A stretch of DNA of 64,000 nt from Rhyacophila brunnea (GCA_022495005.1 JAGYXB010000061.1:1240001-1304000); one strand, 5' to 3'. Positions 12,101-23,739 are shown, numbered from the stretch's first letter. The notes: generated by a model from the letters alone, not told the origin. A program made the numbers and translations.

Positions 12101-12380
12101 TTTTATTGTTTAATTAAAACGTCTTATTGTGCAATCCGTGCAAGTTGAGTTAACATTATTAAACAGTATTAAATAAAAAAAATATATTAACCAGTGTGTT
12201 TTAGCGCCTCATTTTATGGCATCCAGATTGCAATCTTCTTATTTCTACAGCGAAATATTTATTAATTATTTCAATTACTATAAGCAAAGTAATTTTCACA
12301 TGAAACCGTTAATCACCTCTGAAGATTTAATCTCACGTAAGTAAATCTTAAATATATCTCATGTAATATCATCTCATATT
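9181..12380. other. AT-rich unassigned DNA
   Basis: No gene is supported. Between 9955-9971 and 10183-10199 lie 17-bp inverted words (CTGTTCTGGCAGAAAAC and its near complement), but the word is itself nearly palindromic and no target duplication is seen. Around 11.1-11.6 kb composition is less AT-rich and contains GGGGGGCGGG and GCGCGCTGG words without a readable frame; this could be a decayed element. Confidence 0.45.
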
Positions 12381-13909
12381 CAGTGGCGTGCACACATATT
12401 TCAGATACGCCAGGTAGTGTAGAAAGTTTAAAATATGTATACCATATTGTGAAGGCTGCATACTGTATAGTGAATTTTTATCACGAAGATCATCCCACTC
12501 TTCTGGCAGTATGTGCAGTAATAATATTAAACTTTACCTAATTCGCTGCCTAATTTCCAGGTTGTTCTATGTCACTTTCAGTAAAATTCACAGGAGAGCA
12601 ATTTGAAAGTTCACATTGAAATAATTGCACAACCAATACAAAAACTGTGTTTTGCATATAAAAGAATAACTTATTGTCGACATTATCGTCAAATTCGTTC
12701 ATAATTTTTGTATTCTGACTAATAGGTTGGGAGATTGATGTGTCCTTCGTGAGTAAGAGGGCTCGCACATCAGAACTCGCCCCATGCGTCTTACGACGAA
12801 TTCGTCGATGTGACGTCATCGTAAACCAAGAAACAAACGTTATCAAATGGAGCTTCGCAGATTGGCCGATGCAACTGCGACGCTGCGACGCTCCTGCATG
12901 CGACGAATTGCGTTTGCTGCCTGCATGTCGATATCGAAAAATGTCGACTCCGCGCATGCGCACAGCCGCACAATCGGCCATTTCTGTCTCTGTCTCTGTC
13001 TACACTGTCATTGCTCGCTCATCGCTGGTCACCGCGTTTGATGTTTGTTCATACAATTAACACAATAAAAATGGTAGACGAGAGACTTTTCCTTAAATGT
13101 CTCCGGTACCAATAGATAATAATCGCTGTTTCCGCGTCTGATGACATATTTGCGCAATGGCGTCGTCTAGCTAGAGTATATTTTGACGTTTCGGGAGATT
13201 ACGCGCGAATGTCGATGTCGCTAGGCAGATGTGCGAGGTTGTAACATGCAACATTCGTCGGTGGTCTCGGAAGTTTTGATTTATGGCCGTCAGGCACACA
13301 AGGCGAGTTGTGATGTGCGAGCCGGCTAAGGAGACGTGCCTACTGCGATAGTCAGAAGTCTTCGATAATAGTGGCTCTAGAAAGGTGATGACAACCCCAC
13401 ACGATGTTCCATTTCCACATTATTGCTTCTGTTTAAACAGAGTTCTGAAAATAGAACAAAATGGCATTAAGTCACTGGTAAATCACTTTTCTACCAATCT
13501 ACTATACGTAATGCACAAACTTTCCAATGAAGATGATCGATATCAAAAAAGCCTATTTGTCTCGCAGGTATGCCTAATTTTTTCTTCCAAGGAACGAAGT
13601 GAGTATGTTGTAAAACACACATAATATGTTGAAGCATACAGTCTGTTCTTCAAATGCGTGTATTCTTCTAAATAGTACAAAACTGCATCATTTAACGATA
13701 TACTCGTATAATTATATATTCCACTTACGTGAAGTTACTTATCTGTGAGTTCATTGTGATCAATTTTTATAACATCCATGGTGTGTTATATACATGGCTA
13801 TCATAAAATACATACATAGTGTAAAAGATAATATTTCAACATTAAACTTTTTTCTCCTTATATTAAATTTACCGTTATTTTGCCGAAGCATATCAAGTGC
13901 ACGCCACTG
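12381..13909. mobile_element. hAT element, 1.53 kb, with nested MITE
   Basis: The left end CAGTGGCGTGCAC and the right end GTGCACGCCACTG are perfect 13-bp terminal inverted repeats. Flanks CTCATATT (12373-12380) and CTCACATT (13910-13917) agree at 7 of 8 bases, the duplication length of hAT elements. The length includes a 570-bp TAA-flanked insertion, leaving about 0.96 kb. No transposase motif is readable; a frame at 13385-13624 has no recognisable domain. The host element must predate the nested insertion. Confidence 0.88.
12757..13326. mobile_element. TAA-flanked MITE (PIF/Harbinger-like), 570 bp
   Basis: Left end GAGGGCTCGCACATCAGAAC and the complement of the right end, GCCGGCTCGCACATCACAAC, are terminal inverted repeats of at least 25 bp with few mismatches. 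TAA lies directly outside both ends (12754-12756, 13327-13329), the 3-bp duplication expected of PIF/Harbinger elements. A second, shorter member at 50587-50983 has the same ends and the same TAA flanks. The interior is strikingly CpG-rich (CGACGCTGCGACGCTCC) compared with surroundings. Overlapping frames on both strands reflect this composition, not genes. Confidence 0.85.
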
Positions 13910-13917
13910 CTCACATT

Positions 13918-14241
13918 TGATTATCTCATAGTAAATTATCGACTCGTGAACTAATCATCTAATTATTATGAATAAAGGTAGTAAATTTGTTTTTATTTGT
14001 TCATGTTGTATTATGATAAGATTACAATTATTCATGTAGCTGATGTTAAGTATTCTACTAGACTAGTGAAGCTTGCGTTATAATTTTATATATTATTGTT
14101 TAACTTCGTAAACATTTAATTTTACACCTTCCTATGGTAATTTGGTTATACTATTATAAACGCAGATAAATAATTGGACGGTTTATTGTACTTACACATA
14201 TTAAATTAATATTTATGTAATAATATTAACATTCAGTCGTA
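13918..14241. other. AT-rich unassigned DNA
   Basis: I see no gene, repeat end or RNA motif here; all frames are short. Confidence 0.5.
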
Positions 14242-14508
14242 TTATGTCATCATCATCATCAGCCGAGGTCGATCCACTGCCGGGTGAAGGCATCCCCTAG
14301 CACTTGGGTCCCTACTTCTTTGCTGCTACGTACATCCGCTTAGCTTTATGAGCTCGTCTACCCAGCGGGTTTCAGGGTGTTCCTATGGGCGTTTAGTGCC
14401 TATATTTCATAGTCCATTTGCCGAACGACATATCCAGCCTATTGCCATTTCATCTGCTTAGCGACCTCTATCACATAGCGTACTGTTGTCCGCTTCCTTA
14501 TGTGTTAT
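14242..14508 (-). pseudogene. LINE 3' end, family A, second copy
   Basis: On the minus strand, GAGGTCGCTAAGCAGATGAA followed by ATGGCAATAGGCTGG is the nucleotide form of the 'VAKQMKWQWxG' block of the family-A LINE protein, and the element ends in a trinucleotide tail seen as TCATCATCATCATC at 14247. The frame is broken. It aligns with the copies at 4.8 and 58.25 kb. Confidence 0.75.
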
Positions 14509-14810
14509 GTAGCTATACTAAATTTGAAAAGATGTAAAATGTTAACATATCTTTACCTGAATGTTCTGCCAGTGAGCCATTACTGAGAAGCTTACGTGGC
14601 ACTTTGCACTGGGCGGGGACAACGGTTAAGTATTATATCGTCACTCACTGTTATCTGAAAATTATTACAGGTAACACGGTCAAGAACTCGCCTCTCGGTG
14701 GGTGGACCGTGATAATAGCTCCAAAGGCTCCAAAAATATGCTATTTCAAAACTATTACCAAAGAAACGTTTTCCTGTTTAATTTATCATTATGTAGGTAA
14801 GAAAACACCT

Positions 14811-14866
14811 GAGATGGACGAATGGCCTTATGATATGGGATTTCGCGGATTCGAATCCCGCGTCTT
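14811..14866 (+). repeat. tRNA-like SINE head fragment
   Basis: GATGGACGAATGGCC resembles a polymerase III A box, and GCGGATTCGAATCCCGC is a perfect T-arm hairpin containing the B box. The two are only about 25 nt apart, so the anticodon arm is deleted and no functional tRNA is possible. Confidence 0.5.
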
Positions 14867-14879
14867 TCAAATTCACATC

Positions 14880-15974
14880 TTATTTTTTAATGTCTGATTG
14901 GACCCAGTTTATAATATATTCAAAGAATGGCTAACAACCAAAATCTATTGAGAAATCTCTTCCGTAATATTCACAACGGACTATCGAGACGACAAAAGAC
15001 TTTTTGGTAGGTAGTTAGAATTAAATTTCTAGCATGCTTTTTAATTTGTCGGTTGGTCTGTAAATCTATTGCATATGTATTTCAATTTTCATAGTAGTCA
15101 TAGCAATTAGAAATACTACAATAAATATCATTTGATACGCGTTTGATATGCATTAGAACAGAGTAAATTAATATTAATATGCTACAAAATAACCAAAGTA
15201 AACTTTTTGAGAAGATAAATATTAATGAATTTATTCGAACATTATTTTTTAACCCAGTCTAGAAATAGGACTAAATGCAGCTGTTTCCTTTTGGCACAAT
15301 TTGCAAAGGGTTAATACAATAATTATTTCCGTAATTTTACATTTGGCACAGTTTTTCATTTGGTATAGTTTTTTGGCGCCCCCGGGGTGTTTTAACTTAA
15401 CCCTTTTAGCAACCGGATATAATCTAAAATTACAGAAACGGGGTAAAAAAACATGCGTTGAAAATTTTGACTCAGATTCGTAGGCAATATGCCATATAAT
15501 GCATATGTCGTTCTTTTACTGTTTAGTGTAAAAAACATATTTCTTCCTTGTATTAGGTATAATTTAATTCCTCGTTTCTAATTTCTTAGCAATTTTACAT
15601 AAAAATATGTGTTCACACTTTCCGTTTCGATATATAATTTTCAATCGAAATATTAAAAGAGTTTTACAACAATTTAATAACATTGACCCTTACAACATGT
15701 AAAATAATTTAACGTGTATCTATTTATGATGATTGTTTGCTAACCATTTGCACAATTCCTATGTAAGAGTTGGAAATACGGCGGAAGAAAAGGTGAATAT
15801 CATAATACTATGTGCCCCAGACCCAGGTATAACGAAAATATCAGTGGATATTATAGAAATTAAGTTTTTGTTAATTCTAATACATTTCTAAATTATCGTA
15901 AAAAAATAATTAAATGTATAAAATAATTAAACTAAAAAATGTTTCAAAAATCATTTTAATGGAGTTCTACCACA
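14880..15974. other. AT-rich unassigned DNA
   Basis: No gene is supported. A short frame at 15301-15483 has no motif. A GGCGCCCCCGGGG patch near 15376 looks like a fragment of a hAT subterminal region but has no partner end. Confidence 0.45.
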
Positions 15975-15982
15975 TAAACGCC

Positions 15983-16432
15983 CAATAACGACCCGTGGGC
16001 GTAGGCAGGTTGCTTAGAGGTGGCACATTGTAAAGGGCGGCGAATTAAGGAACAGATAATGAGAGTATTATTACAACTTTTGAGAGTACTGGCGGTTTTG
16101 CATAATATGAAGTAGCCGATACGGTCGCTACATTAGAACGTGTCGACATCGTCAGAAAATGACAGTTTATCGCAAATGCAATATTTAAATAAGGGGGTCT
16201 ACAAACCTGTCAACTCCTCAGTAGGTTTCGTAAAACTGCTCTAATCATAAAATGATGTATATGTACCTATGCAACTTTTAAAAAGATTTGTGTTGCATTT
16301 GTCTATTTAAGCCGAAAATATATAAATAGGTAAGTAATACAAATGTAAGTAGGTACTCAACAAATTTGCATACAATTTGAGACTAAAAATGAAAGGGGTA
16401 CGCGTGCTAACTCTGCTTTAGGGACGTCACTG
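15983..16432. mobile_element. hAT MITE, CAGTGACGTCCC family, copy 1 (450 bp)
   Basis: The element begins CAATAACGACCCGTGGGCGT and ends AGGGACGTCACTG. Perfect 8-bp duplications TAAACGCC flank it (15975-15982 and 16433-16440). The left subterminal words CCCGTGGGCGTAGGCAG and GGGCGGCGAATTAAGG are shared with the copies at 34.14 and 62.86 kb (CCCGTGGGGGTAGGCAGATT). There is no coding frame. The left tip has diverged from the family consensus CAGTGACG, which would probably stop remobilisation. Confidence 0.88.
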
Positions 16433-16440
16433 TAAACGCC

Positions 16441-17302
16441 AGATCAATAATTAGCTTCATTGTGCTTTGTAAATAAAAAATAAAAGTATATGACATGTAG
16501 GTACATTACTTTGACTAAAGTCTATAAAATATATTTAAAAAAACTCTTGCTCTACTTAAATTTTCTTTTAACATTTTTAGTTCTTCTTTTTTAATAGAAA
16601 TTATGTAGAATATAATATTTTGATTTATAATGAAGCAATTTAACCTTAAACATGCATTGTTGTTACGGTTTCTATCCCTGACTCACATCAAGCCTATTGC
16701 ATTCTTTCTCTCGCACTGACTATGACTTATTTTCTGTCAAAACTACCGTGCTTCACGTTTAGAAACAGCAAATATGTATCAGCTGTTATATTACTCCGAT
16801 CAGAAAATGTCAAAAGAATAATCGTTACCTAAAGTTAAAGCGATCTGTCAAAACTTAAAGTAATATGAACGAACAGTATATAAGAATTACTATTAGAATC
16901 AATGAAAAAAATACACTAAATAAAATAAAATTGTATAACATACATATTCAAAAAATTGTTTACTTGAAGCGGTATTTTGTATAGAATTTACACAACATCC
17001 ACATGGCGTAACAGTTCTATGATTAACGAGCAACGGATGGAATGACATACGTTTACAAAAAGGGTTCAAATTAGTTTTGAATTAGTCCTTATATTACTAA
17101 ATTCTATTTCTGTATCGAGGTACCAACATATGATGGCACTCCAGGAAGCTAAGGGTATGATCCAAGTCCGCATATGTTCTCTATTTGGTGTGCATTAAGA
17201 TACCGAAAGGGTAGTTATTGTAATGTCTATTTCTGTTTAATTGAAACTTGCTGTGTCATTAAATAATATTACCAATGTTAATATTTTCTCGGTCTTTCCT
17301 TC
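16441..17302. other. AT-rich unassigned DNA
   Basis: I see no gene. If the 17.3-kb block is an exon, the pyrimidine-rich stretch at 17288-17304 would be its intron end. Confidence 0.4.
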
Positions 17303-17309
17303 GTGGCAG

Positions 17310-17727
17310 AAGATTCTGAGCACCCTGAAATGCACTATTTGACTGAGCCACTAAGATTCTCCACTTCTAAAGATCCTCTGATTCTCACAAGGCAGATGGA
17401 AGGCTGTCCCACTAAGCTCCTTCAATTATTAGTCACTTCAGCTCACCGACGATGTTTCTCTGCTTCGCCTTCCCCGAAGGCTATCCAAAACCAAAAGTCT
17501 CTGCAGGTTAGACGATCTGCACCGAATAACATGTCAAAAAAACTGCATTATGCGTCTCAGACATACTGTCGCGAGCCGTTCCTTGTGCCCTTAAATTCAC
17601 CCGAAAAGAACCGACCGTCTATATGAAAATCGAGTCTGATCTTTTCGAAGAATGGATAAAAACACCAGAGCATTACCCATTCGAACCAGTCTCTAGTACC
17701 GAAAGTAGAAAGCCCTCGATGGACTAA
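17310..17727 (+). pseudogene. Unassigned exon-like coding block, probably frameshifted
   Basis: I do not recognise this protein. A pyrimidine-rich run ending CTTTCCTTCGTGGCAG (17294-17309) is a good splice acceptor, and directly after it about 105 codons are open, giving EDSEHPEMHYLTEPLRFSTS and LTRQMEGCPTKLLQLL, with codon usage less AT-biased than nearby chance frames. The frame ends at 17626. A second frame, open from before the A7 run at 17536-17542, continues to a stop at 17725-17727 and contains KEPTVYMKIESDLFEEW and TPEHYPFEPVSS. A one- or two-base slip at the A7 run would connect the two, suggesting a pseudogene, an assembly error, or chance. A GTAAGT donor-like word lies at about 17802. 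No upstream exon was identified. Confidence 0.35.
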
Positions 17728-18040
17728 TATCCACAATATCCACAGTAGGACATACCGAAGACAATATGGTGAAATGAGAATTTTCTGATGACCAACAAGC
17801 CTGTAAGTACGTCAGGTAAAGATTATTTCTACGGCATACCCAGTGAAAATAAATGCAATTTCAACGAGATCGACTATCTCATGAAAATGATGTTGCCTTG
17901 AACAAGACACGAGATTAATATTTATAGCTAAAATTAAAAAAAGCTTTCATACTTGTTTCTGACATTCATTTTTCGATTGATAGCTCAGAAGACCTGAAAA
18001 CCCCCTTAAACGATTTTTTTAGCATCTCAAAGCTATAGGG

Positions 18041-18399
18041 CAGTGTTTTCCAACCTTATTTGTACCATGCCCCACTTCTACGCTTATCCCTATCCCTATC
18101 CCTATCAAAATTTTATAGTTACCTAACAAGGGAATAATGAATGTATTGTTGACCTTTTTTTCAAAATTCTCCTTCATATTCCTGCCATTTTTCAGTAAAA
18201 ATAATAAGGAAAAGTACAAATATAACAGTGCTGCCATTTTTTTCTCGGAAAGTCTGGGTTGCAATATCAAAAAGAAATTATTTAAAAAATGCATTTTCAA
18301 CAAAAAAAAATGTAAAAAGTATTAACGATTTACATATTGCCCCCCAAAACATTCAAATTGCCCCCCGGTGGGGCGTACGCCCCACGTTGGGAAACACTG
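18041..18399. mobile_element. hAT MITE, 359 bp, perfect target duplication
   Basis: Ends CAGTGTTTTCCAACCTT and, as complement of the right end, CAGTGTTTCCCAACGTGGGG are imperfect terminal inverted repeats. The 8-bp flanks CTATAGGG (18033-18040 and 18400-18407) are identical. The interior carries a short (TATCCC)n run near 18085 and C-rich subterminal blocks (GCCCCCCGGTGGGGCGTACG). Overlapping frames on both strands show no domain. Identical duplications suggest a fairly young insertion. Confidence 0.93.
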
Positions 18400-18863
18400 C
18401 TATAGGGGAAATAATGTCGTTATTACAAGAAAGATAGTTTTTCCTCAGCCAACGCGTGCGTACTTACTATAATATTATGTTTTGTCAAGATATGTAGATT
18501 AATTTTGTTAGCAGAAGATGGCAACATTGCCTATATCCCTTTTACGAAAGGGTTTAAATTTTACCGACATTTATTATTCGTGCGCAAGATTTTTTTATAC
18601 GCACCATGTATCTAATGATGATTAGGTTTGCGTGAGTATGCGTATGTTTATTTATATCACCTTTTTAACGCAGGCTATTTCGGTAGAGGCCAGACGTTTA
18701 TTATACAGCGGGTACCTAACATAAGTGGGCGATGCTGTACCAAACGTAAACATCACTCCAACAGATGGATTAAATGATTCTTCAATAATGTAGGTGAGTA
18801 AGCCTTCCATCTGCAGCTCTCATCGTGTTCCAGAACTGCTGTATCGAGCATATTGTGTTATAC

Positions 18864-19469
18864 CAGCGCTGTCCAACAGGCGGCCCGCGAGCTGTACAGT
18901 AAAATTTTCATCAAACATTGGGGGGGGAGAATTACCCATCATACATTAAAATATGAAAACATTTCATTATAATACTAATTATCAATTGGAATTATGCGAC
19001 CTTCAGGCTGACCTATTTATTGCATCTGGTGGAGCAACTGGAATAGAAGTGTTCAAACTTTTGGATATAAAAAAATACCCAAAAATGAGAGATTTTGGAC
19101 TCCACGCTTGAAAATATAATTAGGACTTGCCACAACAAATGTTGATTTTGACATAAAACAAATTGTTGCTCAACAACTAAGGCCACAATGGTCCCATTAA
19201 ATAACTTATAAGTACGTATAAGTATAATCTTTGTTTTGTAAACGTAATTATTAATTTATGATGAATAAAAATTTTTACAAAAAAAAAAAAAAAAACTTAA
19301 TAAGTAATATTATTGTTTTTATTATTCTAGATATGTGTTATTTTTGATGTTTTTGTATTAAAAACTTTTGAATAGACATTTACTGACTTTTCATTTACCT
19401 ACTCTTTGGCCCCGAAATGTTTGCTAAAGAAAAAATGGCCCGCGGCCTTAAAGAAGTTGGACAGCGCTG
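18864..19469 (+). mobile_element. hAT element, 606 bp, with transposase remnant
   Basis: The left end CAGCGCTGTCCAACAGGCGG and the right end GTTGGACAGCGCTG form 14-bp perfect terminal inverted repeats; subterminal GGCGGCCCGCG and GGCCCGCGGCC blocks are typical of hAT. Flanks TGTTATAC (18856-18863) and TGCTATAC (19470-19477) match at 7 of 8 bases. A poly-A run lies near 19280. It is an internally deleted derivative that retains a piece of the transposase C-terminus. Confidence 0.92.
18986..19200 (+). pseudogene. hAT transposase C-terminal remnant
   Basis: Within the 18.9-kb element one frame gives QLELCDLQADLFIASGG and KLLDIKKYPKMRDFGLHA, then a stop; another frame resumes with LATTNVDFDIKQIVAQQL and PQWSH before a terminal stop. 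This order (LQxELxDLQxD ... KYPxLRxFALxxxSxFGSTYxCE ... LRxxTTxxxPDIxxLVxxxxxQxSH) is that of hAT transposases of the GTF2IRD2-like type. The block holding the conserved GSTYxCE motif and the dimerisation core is missing, so the protein is dead. Confidence 0.75.
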
Positions 19470-19477
19470 TGCTATAC

Positions 19478-22323
19478 CATACTTTATTCTACATTTTTAA
19501 GGTCTTACATCCTGGATGTTAGCAGTGGTAGGTTCATTATTTATGTATTTATGTGGTGTATTTTTTAAGAGAAAGATTTAGATTTGTTAGTTAACTTTGG
19601 TTCATTGGTAGTTATACACTTTATTTACATGTTTGTGGAAATGTTAATTTGTTATTTGTAATAACAACACAAGAAATCAATTAAGTACTTACCTACATTT
19701 CGTTATATGTATAAATAATATTTAGAATTTATTGTTTTATATCATTGTTGTAAATGGAAAAGGAATTTGATAGATGCCTGAATATGGCTTGGATTGATAT
19801 CAGAAAGAATTTGCAATCTTGTAGTGGGAAGTATTAGTAATGCCTGTGACACAAACATGGATCCACCGAACCAACCATCCCGCACCACACTCACTCTTTG
19901 TCGACCACGTGGCCATACGCTAAAGAAGAACGAAGAATTTTTAAAAAATACAAAGGGCTTCTACTATTCTGGATTTGCTACACATTATCTATTAATTGAA
20001 TATTGACTGGCGGCCGATGAAGTAGTATGATCTGTGGTATTATTGCTGAGTGGTAACTATACTATATTCTAACAATATTTATCTATCTACATACAACTTT
20101 AAAAATGGTTAAGTTAAATAAAATATATCTGCGATACATACCTATATAATAGTATTGTATATTAATTTATTGATTATGTCTGGGGGTGCTCCGCATCTAC
20201 AGCATCTATGGACCGTACGGCACTGATAGGTATATATTAAAGATTTTTTCAACCGGAAGTGACATTGTTTTATAACCTGGAGATCAATTCAGATATGTAA
20301 CAGACCAACTTAACATTGATATAGAATTTATCTACCTTCTTATGACTTAATAATAATATACTGATAGAGAAACCAATAATTATTGACAAGTCAAGATTTT
20401 TATTGTCGGATTACGACTTTCACTGAATATTTAAAATTCACCCTAAAATCACATATAACTAATTATTGTAGCTACATCTTGTTGTCAAGTGCGTTAAAAA
20501 CAAATGTTTGACATTGAACGCGTTCAATTTCTCGCTATAGAAACGGAGTGCTTTTTATAGAACATGTAGGAGACTGGTGTAATACAGAAGATGCATTAGT
20601 TATTTTCAGACATTTCAAGAGGTGCCACTGATTCACTCCCACCATTCGGCGCCACTGCTTAGCTAACGTATCATTAGTAGTAATTATAATTAAAGTTTAT
20701 GACTCAAATTTACAGATTGGCAGTTGACCGCCACCATCCCTTGGACAGTGGCCAAAACAAAGATGTTGCAAAAACATTCTTCTTTGGAGATAGAGCCTAA
20801 ATGTTTGACGTTGCTGTAAACGAGGACCTCTATTGATCAGTGTCTTCGCATTTGAAGAATAATTCACACTTCTATTATGATATTTCACTATCATTTCAGA
20901 GTTACTCAATTTGTTAATTATGTATATAATTATAAATGTGAAGATGTAGAAGTACTAAAATAAGCGTTCAAATTCATAGATAGTGTATATTACTTAACTC
21001 GTTCGACTCGGACGACACGGCTGCCGTGTCCCCATTAAATGGCCATTGGATGCAATTAGCATGTTATTTAAATGTGGTAATTAAAAATTAATCAAACGGT
21101 ACGCAGTGATTGTGTTAAACTCAACTGAAATTTGATATTTCACACATAATGAAAATTGCCGTATCAAAACAGATATTTATTTTGAATATAAAATTTAACC
21201 ATAAATATAATATAATATGAAGAGATACAGAATCTATACATTGACCATTATTTTCAGAAATCCCTACGTAGATTATGTAAACAAAGCAACAGATTTTTAA
21301 CCAAAACGCGAGCCGCCATTTTGTGTTCGGCGCTACCAATGTAAGAAGAAAATAACGAACTTGTTACCAATAGAACCACACATATCATCATTCGATTCGA
21401 AAATCGAACTACTTTTAAAATTCATAATACGAATGCGTGCAAGACTCCTACATAGACCCCAAATTCTTTGAGCTAAATCCATTTTTATATTTTACAAATA
21501 ATATAATTTGAGAAAATGTTTAATAAAATAATACAAAATTAATCACTAGCTAAAATACCTTAACAGTGAGCAATTTTCTGCTAAGCTTTAAGCTCTGATC
21601 TGTAGTCCTTTTTGCAGGAATCTAAATATTCGGTGATCCTACGGGCCGTGAGAATATTGGAAAGCGATTTTTGAACATTCCCTGTGGTGACCAACTGCTA
21701 GGGTTAAGTCGATATTTAGTGGAGAAGAAGACACACGTCAATTAAAAGTGATATACATCATATTATAATATTATACACCACATAACCACGTTTCAGTCAT
21801 AATTTGAATCCATTAAAAGCTAATAAACACGATTTATATTTAAAATTTCCAACAAGAATTCGTAAACATTGTTTTATTTTTGTAATCAATCGTAAAATAT
21901 TGGATGCTTTTCAAATTCTTTCACTTTTCAACGAAATATTTTATTTCATTTAAAACAGATGTTCGGAAAGTTATTTGATATTATAACGAAGTGAAGTCAA
22001 TACTGAAAGTCAAATCAAAGACTTCTTCTGACTTTGGCTTCGTCTACTTTGTAGAGACATAGGCGTATATTCGGATATATTTCGTGCAAAGAGGTGTTTC
22101 TTATTAGAGAGGAGAATTATAATTTGAGTTATTTTATGTGTCTAGGATCCGCCCATATTAAATTTCGCAAGATGAACTCGGGTGCATGAACCCACGCTCG
22201 GATTTCATTAAGGAAAATCGTAGTTAATTCATATTAGATTAATTAAGACCAGTTTATATACAATTAAGAATAATAGACGCTTTACTATTCGACATTGGGT
22301 ATTTTTTTTATTCATATCTAGTC
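19478..22323. other. AT-rich unassigned DNA
   Basis: I see no gene; short frames at 19794-20006, 20697-20909 and 21121-21339 have no motif. At about 21030-21110 a run of homeodomain-type TAAT and ATTA words (GATGCAATTAGCATG, GGTAATTAAAAATTAATC) stands out, but similar words are expected by chance in DNA this AT-rich. Confidence 0.4.
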
Positions 22324-22635
22324 CAGTGATTCTCAACCTGTTTTGTTTGGCAGAATACTTCAAACATTTTATAAGTTCTCGAGAAACACACACACCTGGC
22401 ACAAATTATGTTACAAAATATACGTGTGAATCAGTAAGCAGTGACATACCGAGGCCGACTGATGACTCTAAACAGGCTCAAGACACTATATCTAATTATG
22501 TTTGGTTAGATGTAAATTGTACGTAACACATTTCACCATGAAACAGTTCGCCGTGAGCATTCCTATCGGAAAGAGATGGTCTTATACTATACGGTCTCCA
22601 ATTTTATTAGATTCAATATGAACATTAATTCAATT

Positions 22636-22772
22636 TTCATAGCTGATTATGGTAAAATTTATGAATTCTTAAATGAAAACCTAACCAAACCTAACAAATA
22701 ATCCAGTATATCGGCTATTCTCAAAATTTGTTTGCTGCTGGCTTCCTGTAAAATGTAAACCGACAAAACCGT
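22636..22772. mobile_element. MITE, GGTACAAG-TIR family, truncated copy
   Basis: The right two-thirds of the family are recognisable: AAACCTAACCAAACCTAAC, AATAATCCAGTATATCGG and TTTGTTTGCTGCTGGCTTCC, ending near a decayed GTAAACCGACAAAACC terminus. The left terminal repeat cannot be found, so this copy is 5'-truncated or too diverged. Confidence 0.65.
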
Positions 22773-23105
22773 GTTTTATTTAGACATGAATTTTATGTCA
22801 GTACTATACGACCCAAATAGGTTGAACGGTCTTTAATATACGGCCATATATTTCCGATACAACATTTCACGGTGAAGTGTGATACGACGAACTACATACG
22901 TACAAGTTTCCGGACACAACTCTAAAAGGCCCAATACACCAATGCATTATTTTTGACATGAATGTTTCTTTAACATGCCAATTTGTATATACAATTTTAC
23001 AGTAATAACATAACAATATGCCGCAGCGTACTATCCTTGTCGTGATATTAAACAAATTTTTGATCACATCATTTTAAATTGCCCAATCATGTCAGACTGA
23101 AAGAG
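22773..23105. other. Unassigned DNA between two repeats
   Basis: I see no gene. The minus-strand frame at 22867-23067 has no recognisable motif. Confidence 0.4.
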
Positions 23106-23113
23106 GCTCACTC

Positions 23114-23430
23114 AGGGAACTCAGAAATAATGGGAACTGAAATACCTAACAAGTATGGAGTAACAGGCAACCGATCTCGACTGTGGAAGAATATGGGATA
23201 CACTTAAACACGTGTCAATAATACGCTTTTCCTTCATTCTGACAACTGCTCTCAGTTTATGTACTACTACTGAAGCTCATTCAATATTGGTGTATTATAA
23301 GGTTGCAACACAACACACTATTGCACGTCTATAATGTGTGGTTTTCGTTGGCTACTCACACATTCAAAACCCTGCGTTAAAATGTAGTGTATTTAGCATA
23401 TTGGAATTATATTTATTAATCTGGTTTGTG
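23114..23430. mobile_element. hAT-like non-autonomous element, copy 2 (317 bp)
   Basis: It begins CAGGGAACTCAG and ends ATCTGGTTTGTG, with flanks GGCTCACT (23106-23113) and GGATCACT (23431-23438) matching at 7 of 8 bases. It is colinear with 7095-7426 over its whole length. Internally it differs by small indels and lacks the part of copy 1 around GACGCCAATGACATATTGAC. No coding frame exists. Confidence 0.72.
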
Positions 23431-23739
23431 GGATCACTATTTTCAGAACACTAGTTTGTAGTTCAATTGGGCACGCAAACCATGTTTCTTCTGATACCTG
23501 AAACTTCAAAAAGTACTCGTATTAGTTCGCTTTTAGAGAACAATTAGTTTAGGTACCTTCTTAATTGGTGATTTTAAACAATTTTCTACTTCTTAGTCCC
23601 ATGACCTTGATCCAACGGTTAGGGTATGGGGACACATGTGAATAATTCAATCCTGCTTCAGGTAGGTACCTACCTATATGAATACCTGACCCAATAAACA
23701 CAAGGATCGTGTGCTCGTGCTGGATAATATTCTTCTCTC

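Noticed and set aside
12550..13060. Overlapping open frames on both strands, up to 143 codons
   Set aside because: They lie across a CpG-rich TAA-flanked MITE and its border; base composition lowers stop frequency, and no domain is visible.
18019..18437. Frames of 62-94 codons on both strands
   Set aside because: They lie inside and across the ends of a hAT MITE with clear target duplications.
22324..22345. CAGTGATTCTCAACCTG looks like a hAT left end
   Set aside because: No matching right end or 8-bp duplication within about 1.5 kb; kept out of the feature list.
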